A DNA stretch of 64,000 nucleotides from Selaginella moellendorffii (Eukaryota > Streptophyta > Lycopodiopsida > Selaginellales > Selaginellaceae), in the NCBI RefSeq assembly GCF_000143415.4, contig NW_003314267.1, forward strand, positions 829,394 to 893,393. Direction: 5' to 3'. The translations under genes and the position numbers were made by a program. Under the pieces are notes generated by a model. That model ran no database searches, had not been told where the DNA came from, and was given only the letters and a program-made list of their open reading frames with translations. Shown here one piece after another: positions 11,822-21,275 of this stretch; within the stretch, counting starts at the first letter, position 1; each line of letters begins with the position of its first letter.

Positions 11822-13825
11822 TTAGGGTTGATTGGACGAGCTCGTGAACGTCGGGAAAGGGAAACTCCCGGAGCTAGCGCTCATTGAAACGCTACGATCA
11901 AACTCCAAAACCTCGCGCGATCGCCGCAGCTCCGGCAGCGCCGGCGCATTGCCCTTGAGCGAATTCACCACCTGGCGCATCGTGGGCCGGTTCCTGGGGC
12001 TTGGATCCGAGCACGCCAGCCCGATTGTGAGCACCGATTCCATCTCCCCGCCATCGAAAACCCCTCCCAGCGCTGGATCCGCGGCCTCAACCAGGCTCCT
12101 CTTTCGATACAGCTCCCAGATCCACTCGCCCAAGACGGTGTAATCGTCAAAGAATGGCTTCTTTCCGCTGGCCACCTCGAGCAGCACGATCCCAAAGCTA
12201 TAGACGTCCGAGGCGGTGGTGCACTGCCCGGTTATGTTAAGCTCCGGCGCGAGGTAGCCGAAGGTCCCCGCGATGGCGGTCGTCCTCGCCTCGCGCTTGC
12301 GATCGATGAGCCTGGCGAGGCCGAAATCGCCCAGTCGCGCGTTGAATCCCGCGTCGAGCATCACGTTGCTGGGCTTGACGTCGCGGTGGACGATCCTCTC
12401 CTCGCATTCCTCGTGGAGGTAGAGCAGCGCCGCGGCGAGGCCGCAGATGATCTCGTAGCGCTTGCTCCAGTCGAGGGACGAGTTCGTGGCGATGGCCTTG
12501 TCGAGGCTGCCGTTTGGCATGAACTCGTAGACGAGGAGGAGCTCTCTGGATCGGCAGCACCAGCCGCGGAGGTGGACGAGGTTGCGGTGCGAGAGCTTGG
12601 TGATGATCTCCACCTCGGCCAGGAACTCGCGCTCGCCCTGCCGGGAGTTCTCGCCGATTCTCTTCACTGCCACTGGAGATCCATCGCCGGGGAGGAGCCC
12701 CGCATAGACGTTGCCAAAGCCGCCGCTGCCAAGGAGATTCTTGGGATCGAAGTTGGCGGTGGCGGACTTGAGGTCGCGGTACGAGAGCTCGGATGGCATC
12801 GCGATGTTTTGCTCCAGGTTCCGCCCTCTCAAGCTCACATCGTCCGATGATCCATCACCGCCAGCCGAGAACAAACGCATTCTCTTGCAGATAAGAAAGA
12901 TCCCGCCGAGCACCAGCAGCAGCAAGAGCGAGAAAACCACGCTGACGATCACCACGACCCTTGTTCTGGATCCATTCTTCTCTTGATCATGATCTCCTCC
13001 GCTTTCTCCTCCTCCTCCTCTAGGTGGTGGCGACGATGAGCCACTTAAGCCCGTGAAGTTCTCTCTACTAAAACGTAGATCCGGGGCGGAGAAATTCCAG
13101 GCGTGGACGATGTGCACGTCCCGGCTGAGATCCCCAGTGGCGGCAGAGAAGCCCACGAACACCGCCCCTTCGACCGCCGCCTCCTCGCACAGGTTCACGG
13201 GCTGTGGCGGCACCAGCGGCGCCGCCGGTCGCCGCCGCGAGTTCCTGGCGACGAACACGACCAGCGAGTGTTTGACCGCGTCATACTCTATCCACGCGCT
13301 CACGTTGGCGGACGAATCGTGCAAATCCACCCTGTTCCCAGCGTCCGATTCGAACGTCGGGCTCACCTGGGACCGGATCTGGTTGATATCCACGCCGACG
13401 TGATCGTCATTTATGTCCTGGAGCTCGGGATTATGGACCGAATCGAATTCCACCGCTACCAATTTGTTGCTCCGCTCCCTGTCCATGGCGGGATCGAAGA
13501 GGCCGAGCCAGGAACCCGAGCTGCCGGATGGCGCAGGCAAGAGATTCCCGGAGATGATAAAGGCGAGACCATCGCCGCGAGTGGCGGTGGAGTTTTGAAT
13601 GGAGAAGACGAAGCTTGTCGAGAAGCCGGCGGTGGTGTTGCAGATCTGAATTGCTCGATCATGCATTGCTCGGCCCGTGCTTCTGGGAGATTGGTCCGAG
13701 GTGAGCCAGAGATCCCCGGATTGTGCGATTGTGGCGTCGTTTAGGAGGGCCAGGTGAGGCTGTGCTGAGATGATTGAGCAGTGGAGACTACTTACCAGCC
13801 AGAAGAACGCCACGGCCAGCTCCAT
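11822..13825 (-). CDS. L-type lectin receptor-like kinase, 667 aa, intronless
   Basis: Plasma-membrane receptor kinase with an outer legume-lectin domain. A signal peptide (about 1-21, AFFWLVSSLHCSII) is followed by the lectin domain (about 22-255) with FSTSFVFSI, GDGLAFIISG, KLVAVEFDSV and VFVGFSAATG. A Gly/Pro-rich linker leads to one transmembrane helix (about 286-310, VVIVSVVFSLLLLLVLGG). The Ser/Thr kinase (about 350-630) has a complete Gly loop (GSGGFGNVYAG), the VAVKR lysine, HRDVKPSN, DFGLARL and GTFGYLAPE, so it should be active. The length is typical for LecRKs. These receptors sense extracellular ligands or wall integrity; the ligand here is unknown. GC content and codon use contrast sharply with the AT-rich retroelement DNA that touches its 3' end. 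Its 5' end and promoter are duplicated at 15.3 kb. Confidence 0.95.
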   Translation of the reverse strand: MELAVAFFWLVSSLHCSIISAQPHLALLNDATIAQSGDLWLTSDQSPRSTGRAMHDRAIQICNTTAGFSTSFVFSIQNSTATRGDGLAFIISGNLLPAPSGSSGSWLGLFDPAMDRERSNKLVAVEFDSVHNPELQDINDDHVGVDINQIRSQVSPTFESDAGNRVDLHDSSANVSAWIEYDAVKHSLVVFVARNSRRRPAAPLVPPQPVNLCEEAAVEGAVFVGFSAATGDLSRDVHIVHAWNFSAPDLRFSRENFTGLSGSSSPPPRGGGGESGGDHDQEKNGSRTRVVVIVSVVFSLLLLLVLGGIFLICKRMRLFSAGGDGSSDDVSLRGRNLEQNIAMPSELSYRDLKSATANFDPKNLLGSGGFGNVYAGLLPGDGSPVAVKRIGENSRQGEREFLAEVEIITKLSHRNLVHLRGWCCRSRELLLVYEFMPNGSLDKAIATNSSLDWSKRYEIICGLAAALLYLHEECEERIVHRDVKPSNVMLDAGFNARLGDFGLARLIDRKREARTTAIAGTFGYLAPELNITGQCTTASDVYSFGIVLLEVASGKKPFFDDYTVLGEWIWELYRKRSLVEAADPALGGVFDGGEMESVLTIGLACSDPSPRNRPTMRQVVNSLKGNAPALPELRRSREVLEFDRSVSMSASSGSFPFPTFTSSSNQP

Positions 13826-14102
13826 CTTGATTCATCCTTCACGAAGGAGGACGTCGTCTTTTGTTTTGCTTGGTTGTTTTGCGTTGGCTTGGTAGGAAGT
13901 CTTTGTTGGTGGTAATGTTGCCGTGGGGCCTCGGTTGTAGTTTTCTCTGAGTGTACGCTTGTCACAGGCCCAGGTCCAAAAACACGTCGTTCGCTTTGAG
14001 CGCGGCGTGGATTAAGCCCCAAGGTAAATAAGCTGGAGAAGTTGCTACAAACAATTTTCTCTTCTGAGATCTTACTTTTAACTCTTTTCATTACAAGTTC
14101 TT
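13826..14102. promoter_or_regulatory. Divergent promoter region of the lectin kinase, copy A of a duplication
   Basis: Lies between the kinase start (minus) and a dead gene copy (plus). It matches about 15351-15620 along its length by eye (TTGATTCATCCTT, AGGACGTCGTCTT, GCTTGGTTG-TTTGCGTTGG, GTCTTTGTTGGTG, ATGTTGCCGTGGG). No core promoter element was assigned. Confidence 0.55.
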
Positions 14103-14350
14103 CGCAGCCATCCAGAAAATTTGAAACTTCGACACAGATCGCAATGGACAGAGAGAATCGAAGCGGCTGCTTCTAAGAACAAGGTCTGAAATCTTTCAGA
14201 CTTAGTGGATCCTCTCTAGGTGTATGATCGCTCCGTGACAATTCGTCCGATCTGAAGATAATTGTCCGGACACTTTAAGGTCAAATATACAAAAAGTCAA
14301 GTATTTAAATCAGGGACGAGCTTTTCTTGTAGATTTGTCAGTTTGATAAA
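14103..14350 (+). pseudogene. Decayed copy of the small gene at 15680-16129
   Basis: Aligned pieces keep the order of the intact gene: CCATCCAGAAAATTTGAAACTTCG, GAGAATCGAAGCGGC, GTGGATCCTCTC, ATGATCGCTCCG, CAATTCGTCC-ATCTG, then CGAGC-TTTCTTGTA of its 3' flank. Large parts between them are missing, and no open frame remains. This is copy A of the duplicated block; the working copy is B. Confidence 0.75.
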
Positions 14351-14889
14351 ACTTAGGGCTGAAAGTCAATTAGAATTACTTAAGTTAAAATACTCTTTTT
14401 CCATTGGATAGTGCAAAGTGTGAGTTTTTTTTCTCTCAAACTTGCGACGCCCTGGGCTGTGGCGGATTGCTCTGGCGCCTGGAGCAACCTTGTTTCTGGC
14501 CTCGATCTGCCAGACGAAGGAGCACATAGAGGTCAGAATCTCTACCCAGATTGGCAGCAGTCGATGATCCAGCGGCATGAGGTGAGATTGGGAGGTGAAG
14601 GAGGGGCGATGGGAGGAAATTCTTGTGGCGGAGCGGGATGCCCCAGGAGAAGTAAGCTCTTCCAAAGAGGAAGCGTGACGAGCTTTTGAAGACCAAGAGA
14701 GTGGCGTTCGGGGCTCCAGTTCTAAGGATAATTGGAGCACCACAGCCGAAAACGATGGTGGCAGAGATCCTCGCGATGATTTCCTCGAGAGATTGCCATG
14801 AAGAGAATCGCGGCTGAGAACTTGAAGACGCGCGCTGAAGAAACAGAGAACCACATCGAGCAATCAAATCTAAGCCTCCAGAAAAGGTC

Positions 14890-15128
14890 CCCGGATTAAG
14901 TTGATGCCGAAGTTTAAGTTTAATGAGCCAAAAAGGCCGACAAGGAAGCACTCAAAGGCGTGGAATGCAAGCAGTGCAAAACGTTCTACGACGCACTGGA
15001 ACTCCCAGGCGATGGCAACGGGAATTCGCTCTGTGATCATCACAATCAGGTGTACCGTGTCAAAGGCATCTTCCTCCCTCAATGCCAGAAGGCAATTCTG
15101 GAACATAATTGGCTTCTCAGAGAACTGA
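14890..15128 (+). pseudogene. CtIP/Sae2/COM1 C-terminal domain pseudogene
   Basis: One plus frame spells FKFNEP. A neighbouring frame continues KADKEALKGVECKQCKTFYD, then GDGNGNSLCDHH, and the first frame returns with FWNIIGFSEN. Together these are the C-terminal zinc-finger domain of plant COM1 (CtIP/Sae2): the ECKQCKxFYDA knuckle, the C..HH pair and the terminal FWNIGF. At least two frame changes are needed. The usual SRHRYR arginine/histidine block after the HH is shortened to a YRVKG-like remnant. COM1 works with MRE11 in DNA end resection and meiotic break repair. The upstream 14411-14890 may hold more of the dead gene (a charged, helical ENLKTRAEETENHIEQ in one frame), but this is less sure. 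Confidence 0.75.
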
Positions 15129-15310
15129 GCGCCAAAGTCCAGATTTCGTGGTGCTGGACTAGGAGAATGTAAGCACCGATCCCGTTATCTTGTACCAAGA
15201 CGAGGCTCCCTGGAGCTTGGCGAAGTTGCGAGCTCGAGTTGAGGAGGCACCAATGAAGCTGGAAAAGCTATTTCTTTTGGAGCGCTGGTGCAGGACACTT
15301 GCTGTGAGAA

Positions 15311-15350
15311 CGCTACTTACCAGCCAGAAGAACGCTAGTGCTACTTCCAT
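15311..15350 (-). pseudogene. Truncated 5' end of a second lectin receptor kinase gene
   Basis: The minus strand gives MEVALAFFWLVSS, nearly the same as the first 13 residues of the kinase at 13825 (MELAVAFFWLVSS), and then the similarity stops. It is copy B of the duplicated block with the kinase body lost. Confidence 0.8.
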
Positions 15351-15679
15351 CTTGATTCATCCTTCTCTTGTCAAGGACGTCGGGAGGACGTCTTCTCTCT
15401 TGCTTTTTTTTTCTTGCTGGGTTGCTTTGTTCGCGTTGGGTTGGCAGCTGGTAGAAAGCCTTTGTTGGTGTGAAGATGGATTGATGTTGCCGTGGGTCCG
15501 TGGTGACCCTACGTGCAAGTTGACATAGTTGTACGGGACGTTCCGTTTGATGATGGAGTATCTCTCAGCGTTGCCGCGTGACTGTGGTTTCTGGGTTTTG
15601 AGATCTTGCCATTAAAACTCCAGGTATGGGAGAAATCGAGCTCTCTCTTTCTCATTACGACCTCCTCCTCCTCACAACA
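15351..15679. promoter_or_regulatory. Copy B of the duplicated divergent promoter
   Basis: Matches 13826-14102 by eye over most of its length. It now drives only the plus-strand small gene, because the kinase on the other side is reduced to a stub. Confidence 0.5.
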
Positions 15680-16129
15680 ATGCGCTGCCTGTTCCTTTGC
15701 AGCTCCTCTAAAGAATTGGCAGATCCAGAGAATTTGGAGCTTCGGTCGCCATCGTCGAGCAAGGCGGGAGTCGGAGGTTTGCTAGGAAAGGTTTGGAGCT
15801 CCTTCGCAGCAGATCGTGGTGGCCAGAGAGGTACGCTCGCAGAGGTCGAGAATCGAAGCGGCAGGACGCTTCTCTTCTTCGAGAAGAACAGGGAGGTCTG
15901 GAAGAGGAACTTGTTTCGGCTGGATCCTCTCCAGACCCTGCGCCTCTCGCCGGAGTGCCTGATCGATGGAGCCGAGACTTACACCCGGGTGGAAGTCTTG
16001 GTGCTGGATGATCGCTCCGGCAAGCCTATGACAACTCGTCCAATCTGGATCGAGCCTTTTGATTTCGTGATGTACAAAAAGATCATCGTCCAGGGCGCTG
16101 GAACAGCGCTGGAGATTCTCAAAGTGTGA
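15680..16129 (+). CDS. Small protein of unknown family, 149 aa (paralogue of 16538-17095)
   Basis: Single exon. I start it at the ATG at 15680 because the N-terminus MRCLFLC then lines up with MGCLWSC of the paralogue; an in-frame ATG at 15626 adds 18 residues. After a Ser-rich linker comes a compact domain (about 55-149) with FEKNREVWKRNLFRLDP, a run of short beta-like segments (YTRVEVLVLDD, RPIWIEPF) and the end KIIVQGAGTALEIL. The paralogue has EKHREVWGRLLFSIDP and EFVISGCGGRLFLQK at the same places. No enzyme motif is seen and the family is not recognised. A dead third copy is at 14103-14350. Confidence 0.7.
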   Translation: MRCLFLCSSSKELADPENLELRSPSSSKAGVGGLLGKVWSSFAADRGGQRGTLAEVENRSGRTLLFFEKNREVWKRNLFRLDPLQTLRLSPECLIDGAETYTRVEVLVLDDRSGKPMTTRPIWIEPFDFVMYKKIIVQGAGTALEILKV

Positions 16130-16537
16130 GATGAAGAGCAAGAAAAGTCAAGTACATCCGGAAGGAGCGAAGAACATCCGGGAGGGTTTCGTGTTGACTT
16201 GAAAGTCAAGTCTTTCGTAATGTCATAAGGAAACACAGAGAAAAACGCGAGCCTTTCTTGTAAGTTGTGAAGATTTCAGTGCTCATCATCCATTTAAAAG
16301 TTCTATGGTTGAATTTACGCTTGAATGGAGGTTCAGTCAAGGAGTTCTAGAACCTGGAAGGTTTTAAAAAATTATTCACAAACTTACAAGGATCCAAAAG
16401 AATCCATCATGGAGTTTCGCAAACTCCACTGTGTTTTTTTTTAATCTAAAAAACCATGCAAGCAACCAAAGGAAAATACATTGAAATTTTCTTTAGTGCG
16501 TAAAAGGTAAAACCATAGAAGTTTTACTCGGTCAAGG

Positions 16538-17095
16538 TCATCTGGGCGCTGGAAATTTCTGCAAGAAGAGCCTGCCTCCACACCCGCTAATCACAAACTC
16601 TCGATGCATGGGGAGCTCGTCCGAATCGATGCGCAGCGGCGGGATCACGGGCAATCCCTGGTCTCCCCACACCACCTCCATCCACACAAACGTCCCGGCC
16701 ATGATATTCGGCTGGACGACCACGCTGCTCTCCGGATCGATCGAGAAGAGCAGCCGGCCCCACACCTCGCGGTGCTTCTCGTGGATTTTGATCTGCGCAT
16801 CGCTGTTATTCACGATCCGCGTGATGCTCGATGCATTGGCCTTCTTCCTCCGCGAGATTATCGCCCAGTTGAGGCTGGCCAGATTGTCGCTGCGAAAGGG
16901 GGAGTGGAGAGGGGATTCGGGGGCGCCACTGCCGGGGCTGCTGGATTTGGAGTGGGAATTGGGGAGAGGGTCTTCCGGGATGGCGATTGAGAGCCCACCT
17001 GAAGAGGAATTGGGCGCGAGTGGCTGTCGATTCACCTCGTGAGAGCTTCCAACCCTACAGCTAGTTTGCTTGGCGCACGACCAGAGGCAGCCCAT
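16538..17095 (-). CDS. Small protein of unknown family with MGC N-terminus, 185 aa
   Basis: Single exon, minus strand, convergent with its paralogue at 15680-16129 (about 410 bp between stops). MGCLWSC at the start is a good N-myristoylation plus palmitoylation signal, so membrane attachment without a transmembrane helix is likely (inference). A Ser/Pro-rich low-complexity linker (about 20-75) precedes the shared domain (about 85-185): EKHREVWGRLLFSIDP, TFVWMEVVWGDQG, RIDSDELPMHREFVISGC. The all-beta look and the lack of catalytic motifs suggest a binding or scaffold domain, but I have no family name. It is probably real, given the paralogue conservation in an otherwise diverged sequence. Confidence 0.7.
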   Translation of the reverse strand: MGCLWSCAKQTSCRVGSSHEVNRQPLAPNSSSGGLSIAIPEDPLPNSHSKSSSPGSGAPESPLHSPFRSDNLASLNWAIISRRKKANASSITRIVNNSDAQIKIHEKHREVWGRLLFSIDPESSVVVQPNIMAGTFVWMEVVWGDQGLPVIPPLRIDSDELPMHREFVISGCGGRLFLQKFPAPR

Positions 17096-17614
17096 AACGG
17101 CGATTCCAGGGGATTGGCGCTGCTCGTCCCAGTGGCGCTCTATAGCCTAGGTAAGCTTCCATCTCTCGCGGAGGATTTTGGATGGACTTGGCGAGACCTC
17201 TTCCGCCGTTGGATTGGGTCAAGTCCATGGTCAAACGCGCGTCTGTCAACAGTTGATCGCTCCCTCGGACAACGTTTGAAAGAAAATGAAAATACTGTTT
17301 ATTGATAATTATGTTGTTAATCGTGTTTAGCTGAGACGGTTGAAATTCCGCCACATGGAGAGAACGTGGCGGGAATCGACGGCCGGGACATATTCTCTCC
17401 TCCCTTGTTGTGGACGAGGGCTTTTATTACTCCTTGCAAGATTTGTGCTAGAGCCTTCCCAGGAGCTTGGATTTCCCCGAGCGATGCAAGCGCCTAGGGC
17501 ATCGCCGATCCGTCCATCCAAATGCGGCGGACTGGCAGCGCGCCACGCCGGTACGTGTTGATGCTGTAGCGCTGCGAGCGAGCAAGAAGGGTTTTCGCGG
17601 ATCGATCGATTGAG
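17096..17614. other. Divergent intergenic region
   Basis: Between two gene starts pointing away from each other. Short open frames here look like noise. It should contain both promoters; no motif was assigned. Confidence 0.4.
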
Positions 17615-19834
17615 ATGACGAGGCTGATGAGGATTCTTTCCGTGATGGTTTTGGCTACATCGACGAGATTACGTGCCGAGGATGTGCCCTTTGGGACGGG
17701 ATTGTGGTATATCTATGCCGGGATCTCGACCTTCCTGGTTGTGTTTGCTGGGCTCATGTCTGGTCTCACGCTGGGACTCATGAGCTTAGGCGTGGTGGAC
17801 CTGGAAGTTCTACAAAGAAGTGGTACTCCCAAGGAGAAGCGTCAAGCGGGTGAGTTTCCTACTTCCACTTTACTTCCACTTTTGCTTCGTATAACATCTC
17901 TTTTTCCAGCGGCAATCTTTCCAGTGGTTCAAAAGCAGCACCAGCTCCTGGTGACTTTACTTCTCTGCAATTCAGCTGCCATGGAGGTGAGTGAGAAAAA
18001 ATGGTTTTTTTCTTTGATGGTGAATGATTTTGATGCCAATTTCTTGCAGGCTCTGCCGATTTTCCTGGACAAGATGTTCGATCCTGTCACAGCAGTCATA
18101 TTGTCCGTTACATTTGTGCTTGCGTTTGGAGAGGTTTGTGTTTCACCGTATTCTTTGGTTGCGATTCCCAACGTGTGAACTCCAGGTTCTTCCTCAAGCC
18201 ATTTGTGCTCGATATGGGCTCGCTATCGGTGCGAATCTCGTCTGGCTTGTCAAAGTATTGATGGTGGTCTGTTATCCAATTTCTTATCCCGTTGGGAAGG
18301 TATGCACGACGAGGCTCTTTTTCTTATCCGTTAACATTGATCATGCAGTTGCTGGATGCTGTACTCGGACCTCACGACTCCTTGTTTCGTCGCCCACAAT
18401 TGAAGGCCCTTGTCTCCATTCATGCGATGGATGTAAGGCATTTCACGCGATTTTGTTGCCTTGGCTTAGCAACTGATGTCAGGATGTTAACATTTCTATG
18501 CAAAAGCTAGGCAGGCAGAGGCGGTGAGCTCACTCACGATGAAGCGACTATAATCAGCGGAGCTTTGGACTTAACTGAAAAGGTTTGAGCTTTTCTCGAT
18601 GTTAACACTTGCTAATATGCCGATCGGCTTCGTCTAGACTGCAGAAGAAGCGATGACACCTGTTGAGTCTACATTCTCTCTTGAAGTTAACTCCAAACTT
18701 GATTGGTATTTTATTGCAATTGTCTTGTCATGAAGCTGATAATATATCTGTCCTCTCCAGGGAAGCAATGGGACGGATACTTGCTCGGGGTCATAGTCGT
18801 GTGCCAGTTTTTGCTGGAAGCCCTCGTAACATCATCGGACTGTTGCTGGTAATCGACTTGATATATTTTTGTTCATATCACATCGATGTTTTTCCGCTTT
18901 CGTTTAGGTGAAAAGCCTATTGACAGTTCGGCCTGAAGCCGAAACGCCTGTCAGTGCTGTGTCCATACGAAAGATACCAAGGTACTTAGTTTTACTTTTG
19001 TATAAGGTACAATTGGGGGTTTCTGCTCAGAGTACCTGCGGACATGCCTTTGTACGATATCCTGAACGAGTTCCAGAAGGGAAACAGCCACATGGCAGCT
19101 GTGGTGAAAGCGAAGATGAAAAGGAAGCCAAGGCACACTGCACATCACACACATAATGTGAACCACGAGGAACGCTGGTCGGACGGTCCCAAGCAGCATG
19201 ACGATGAAAATGGAAAGGCAGCCTTGGAGAAGAATGAAACGACGATTGATGTAGATGCAACTCAACCAAAGCCTCCAGATTCACGTGATGAAGATGATCC
19301 CGGAGATGATTTAGAAGACGGAGAAGTTATAGGTATTATCACTTTGGAAGACGTGATTGAAGAGCTGCTCCAGGTAAGAAGCCTAGCTGTGAATACCTTC
19401 GCCTTAACAGATTTCTTGTATCTGGTTTCCAGGAGGAGATAGTCGATGAAACTGACGAATACGTAGATGTTCACAGGAGGTAAGCATCTTCTTGCGGCCT
19501 CATGTCTTAAATCTCGTTTTTCGTGCCAGAATTCGTGTTGCTGCTGGATCCGTCTCGAAAGTCGCCACTAGTGTCCGTCGAGTGGGGTCGTCGTATCGTG
19601 TTTTGGTAAGCTTCTTCTGCTGTTTCTTGTGGCTGGTTTTACTTTGTTTGCATTCGCTTGCAGGGGCCTACTGGTGCGAAGTCCAACATAAACAGCCAAG
19701 TGTCCGGGGGTAGCCCGAATCGTTTTGTCCTAGAGGCAGATTGCAAGCAAAACGCTGAGAAGGCGACGCATAAGCCCACGTCGGAAGGCTTGACAGAGCC
19801 TCTTCTTGGAAATGGTGGCGTCGTGGTGGCATAA
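17615..19834 (+). CDS. DUF21 and CBS domain membrane protein (CNNM/CorC family), 510 aa
   Basis: Thirteen exons: 17615-17849, 17910-17986, 18050-18133, 18186-18299, 18349-18432, 18511-18582, 18638-18705, 18761-18848, 18908-18981, 19031-19373, 19433-19479, 19530-19605, 19664-19834. All phases agree (1533 nt). A signal-like N-terminus precedes the DUF21 membrane domain (about 30-190) with GLMSGLTLGLMSLG, QHQLLVTLLLCNSAAMEALP and FGEVLPQAI. The CBS pair follows: EEAMTPVESTFSL, RILARGHSRVPVF, IIGLLLVKSLL and GIITLEDVIEELLQEEIVDE, interrupted by a His/acidic insert (about 300-375). The family moves or regulates Mg2+ and other divalent cations; plant members sit in the tonoplast, chloroplast or plasma membrane. 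The location here is not settled. The C-terminal tail is polar and variable. Confidence 0.92.
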
Positions 19835-19897
19835 AAAGTCGGCTTTTTTTTTGTCGCCCAGAGTTTTATTCTCATACAATCTGGACTTTTTTGCAGC

Positions 19898-21059
19898 TTA
19901 GGAAGTCTTGAGCATGGATACAAGCAGTCGACGAGGAGGCTTGGATGGATGCCTCGAATGGAGCACGGCGTGATTGTTCACAACCATGACATCTCCTGGC
20001 TTCCACTTGTGAGGTACTTGGTGGTCGTTCATAAATGCAAGCGAGGCTTTAAGAGCGTCTGGTGGAAGCGGTGTTCCATCGCCATATTCCAAATGCCGGA
20101 GGTTTGGAATGGTGGGATCGGAAGAGCCAATGTTGTTGAACCACGTCTTTGAGTTTTCCTTGAGCTGCTTGATCGCCGGGCGGGGTCCGTGGTAGACTTT
20201 CACTCGTCCGTCGTCTAACCATTGTAGTTTCTTTGACAACTTTGAAGCTCTGCAGGGAAGTCCCGGATAAGAAACTTTGGTGCTCGAAGATCGAGAGCAA
20301 GAGAAGCAAAAAAAGAGATCGCTACTTACTTGAGCTCCGCCTGGGATCGATCATCCGTGCCAAACTTCTCCTTCCACTCGTCCTCGGCGAGAAAGTTGTA
20401 GTAGACGAGGCCTTTCTCCTCGAGGTTCCGTACGAACTCGGGGTACTCGCGGGCCATGCCGTCGTACACGGTACGGCCTTGTACGATCCCCGTCTCGCCT
20501 CCCTCCGGTGGAGCGATCTCGCAGAAGAACATCACCACGTCGGGATAATCCGGCAGCTGTGGAGAGAAACAACACAAAGATCGTGAGTTGCCTGGGCGAT
20601 TCATGAAGAGAAGCGGGAAATCTTCGCGATCGGGAGGAAATCGTGAAGAAAATGCGAAGAAATCGCGAAGATCCGTGAGGAGGGAGGGATACAACTCACA
20701 TAGGCCATCTCGTTGTGGAATCCAATGCGAATTTCCAGCGGCAGCTCGTTGGCAGTGAAGACAGGGCCGACGATATACGTCCTAGCCGCCGCGCCCGCCT
20801 CGTATCCCATGCTCTTGTATCCAAACGCCTCCACCACCGTCGCGAAATCCTCGGCATTCTTCACTGGGAAGCCCCGGAAGAGGATCGCGCCGCTGCTGTC
20901 GAGAAGGGATTCCAGACCGGGCTTGTTCTTCCGGATCGCCGCTGCCAGGGCTTCCAGCGAGGGATGATCGCTGCCGGGAACTAAAACCTGTGGAAATGGA
21001 GGATTGGAGTGAGGTGGATCAGTCACGAACTCCGCCACGGCCGCCAATAGATCCGCCAT
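19898..21059 (-). CDS. TauD/TfdA-like (clavaminate synthase-like) Fe(II)/2-oxoglutarate dioxygenase 1, 312 aa
   Basis: Three exons on minus: 21059-20700, 20556-20330, 20249-19898 (939 nt). The iron ligands are the H and E of FHNEMAY (about residue 117) and the distal histidine in NHAVLHSRHP. The 2-oxoglutarate-binding Arg follows in PPRRLLVSM. Other family blocks are GAILFRGFPV, GPVFTANE, YPDVVMFFCE and TWFNNIG. No signal peptide is seen, so probably cytosolic. The substrate is unknown; plant members of this group are called clavaminate synthase-like without proven activity. The introns (phase 0 after the HNEMAY exon, phase 2 later) match those of the paralogue at 58685-59733 exactly. The 3' end is only 63 bp from the convergent DUF21-CBS gene. 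Confidence 0.92.
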
Positions 21060-21275
21060 AGCTAAGCTCTAAGTCCTACTATCTTAGTCAATAATGTGTG
21101 ATTATAATACTGACACGTCAGCCACAAGCAAATAGTCACAGGTGGCTTTCCACGTCAGCTAGCTATTGGTCTGGTTTGAACCGCCGACCTGTGGGGTTTA
21201 TTGCGCTTATTCGCGGGAACATCACATTTCCTCGCGAGGCGCATCGATCGATCGGGGCGCGATGGCGAGGGCGCG
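21060..21275. promoter_or_regulatory. Short divergent promoter between dioxygenase and nucleotidyltransferase genes
   Basis: About 215 bp separate the two start codons, so the two genes likely share regulatory DNA. No TATA box or specific site was assigned. Confidence 0.4.

Noticed and set aside
13103-13744. 213-codon plus-strand frame
   Set aside because: Antisense of the lectin receptor kinase; open because of high GC.
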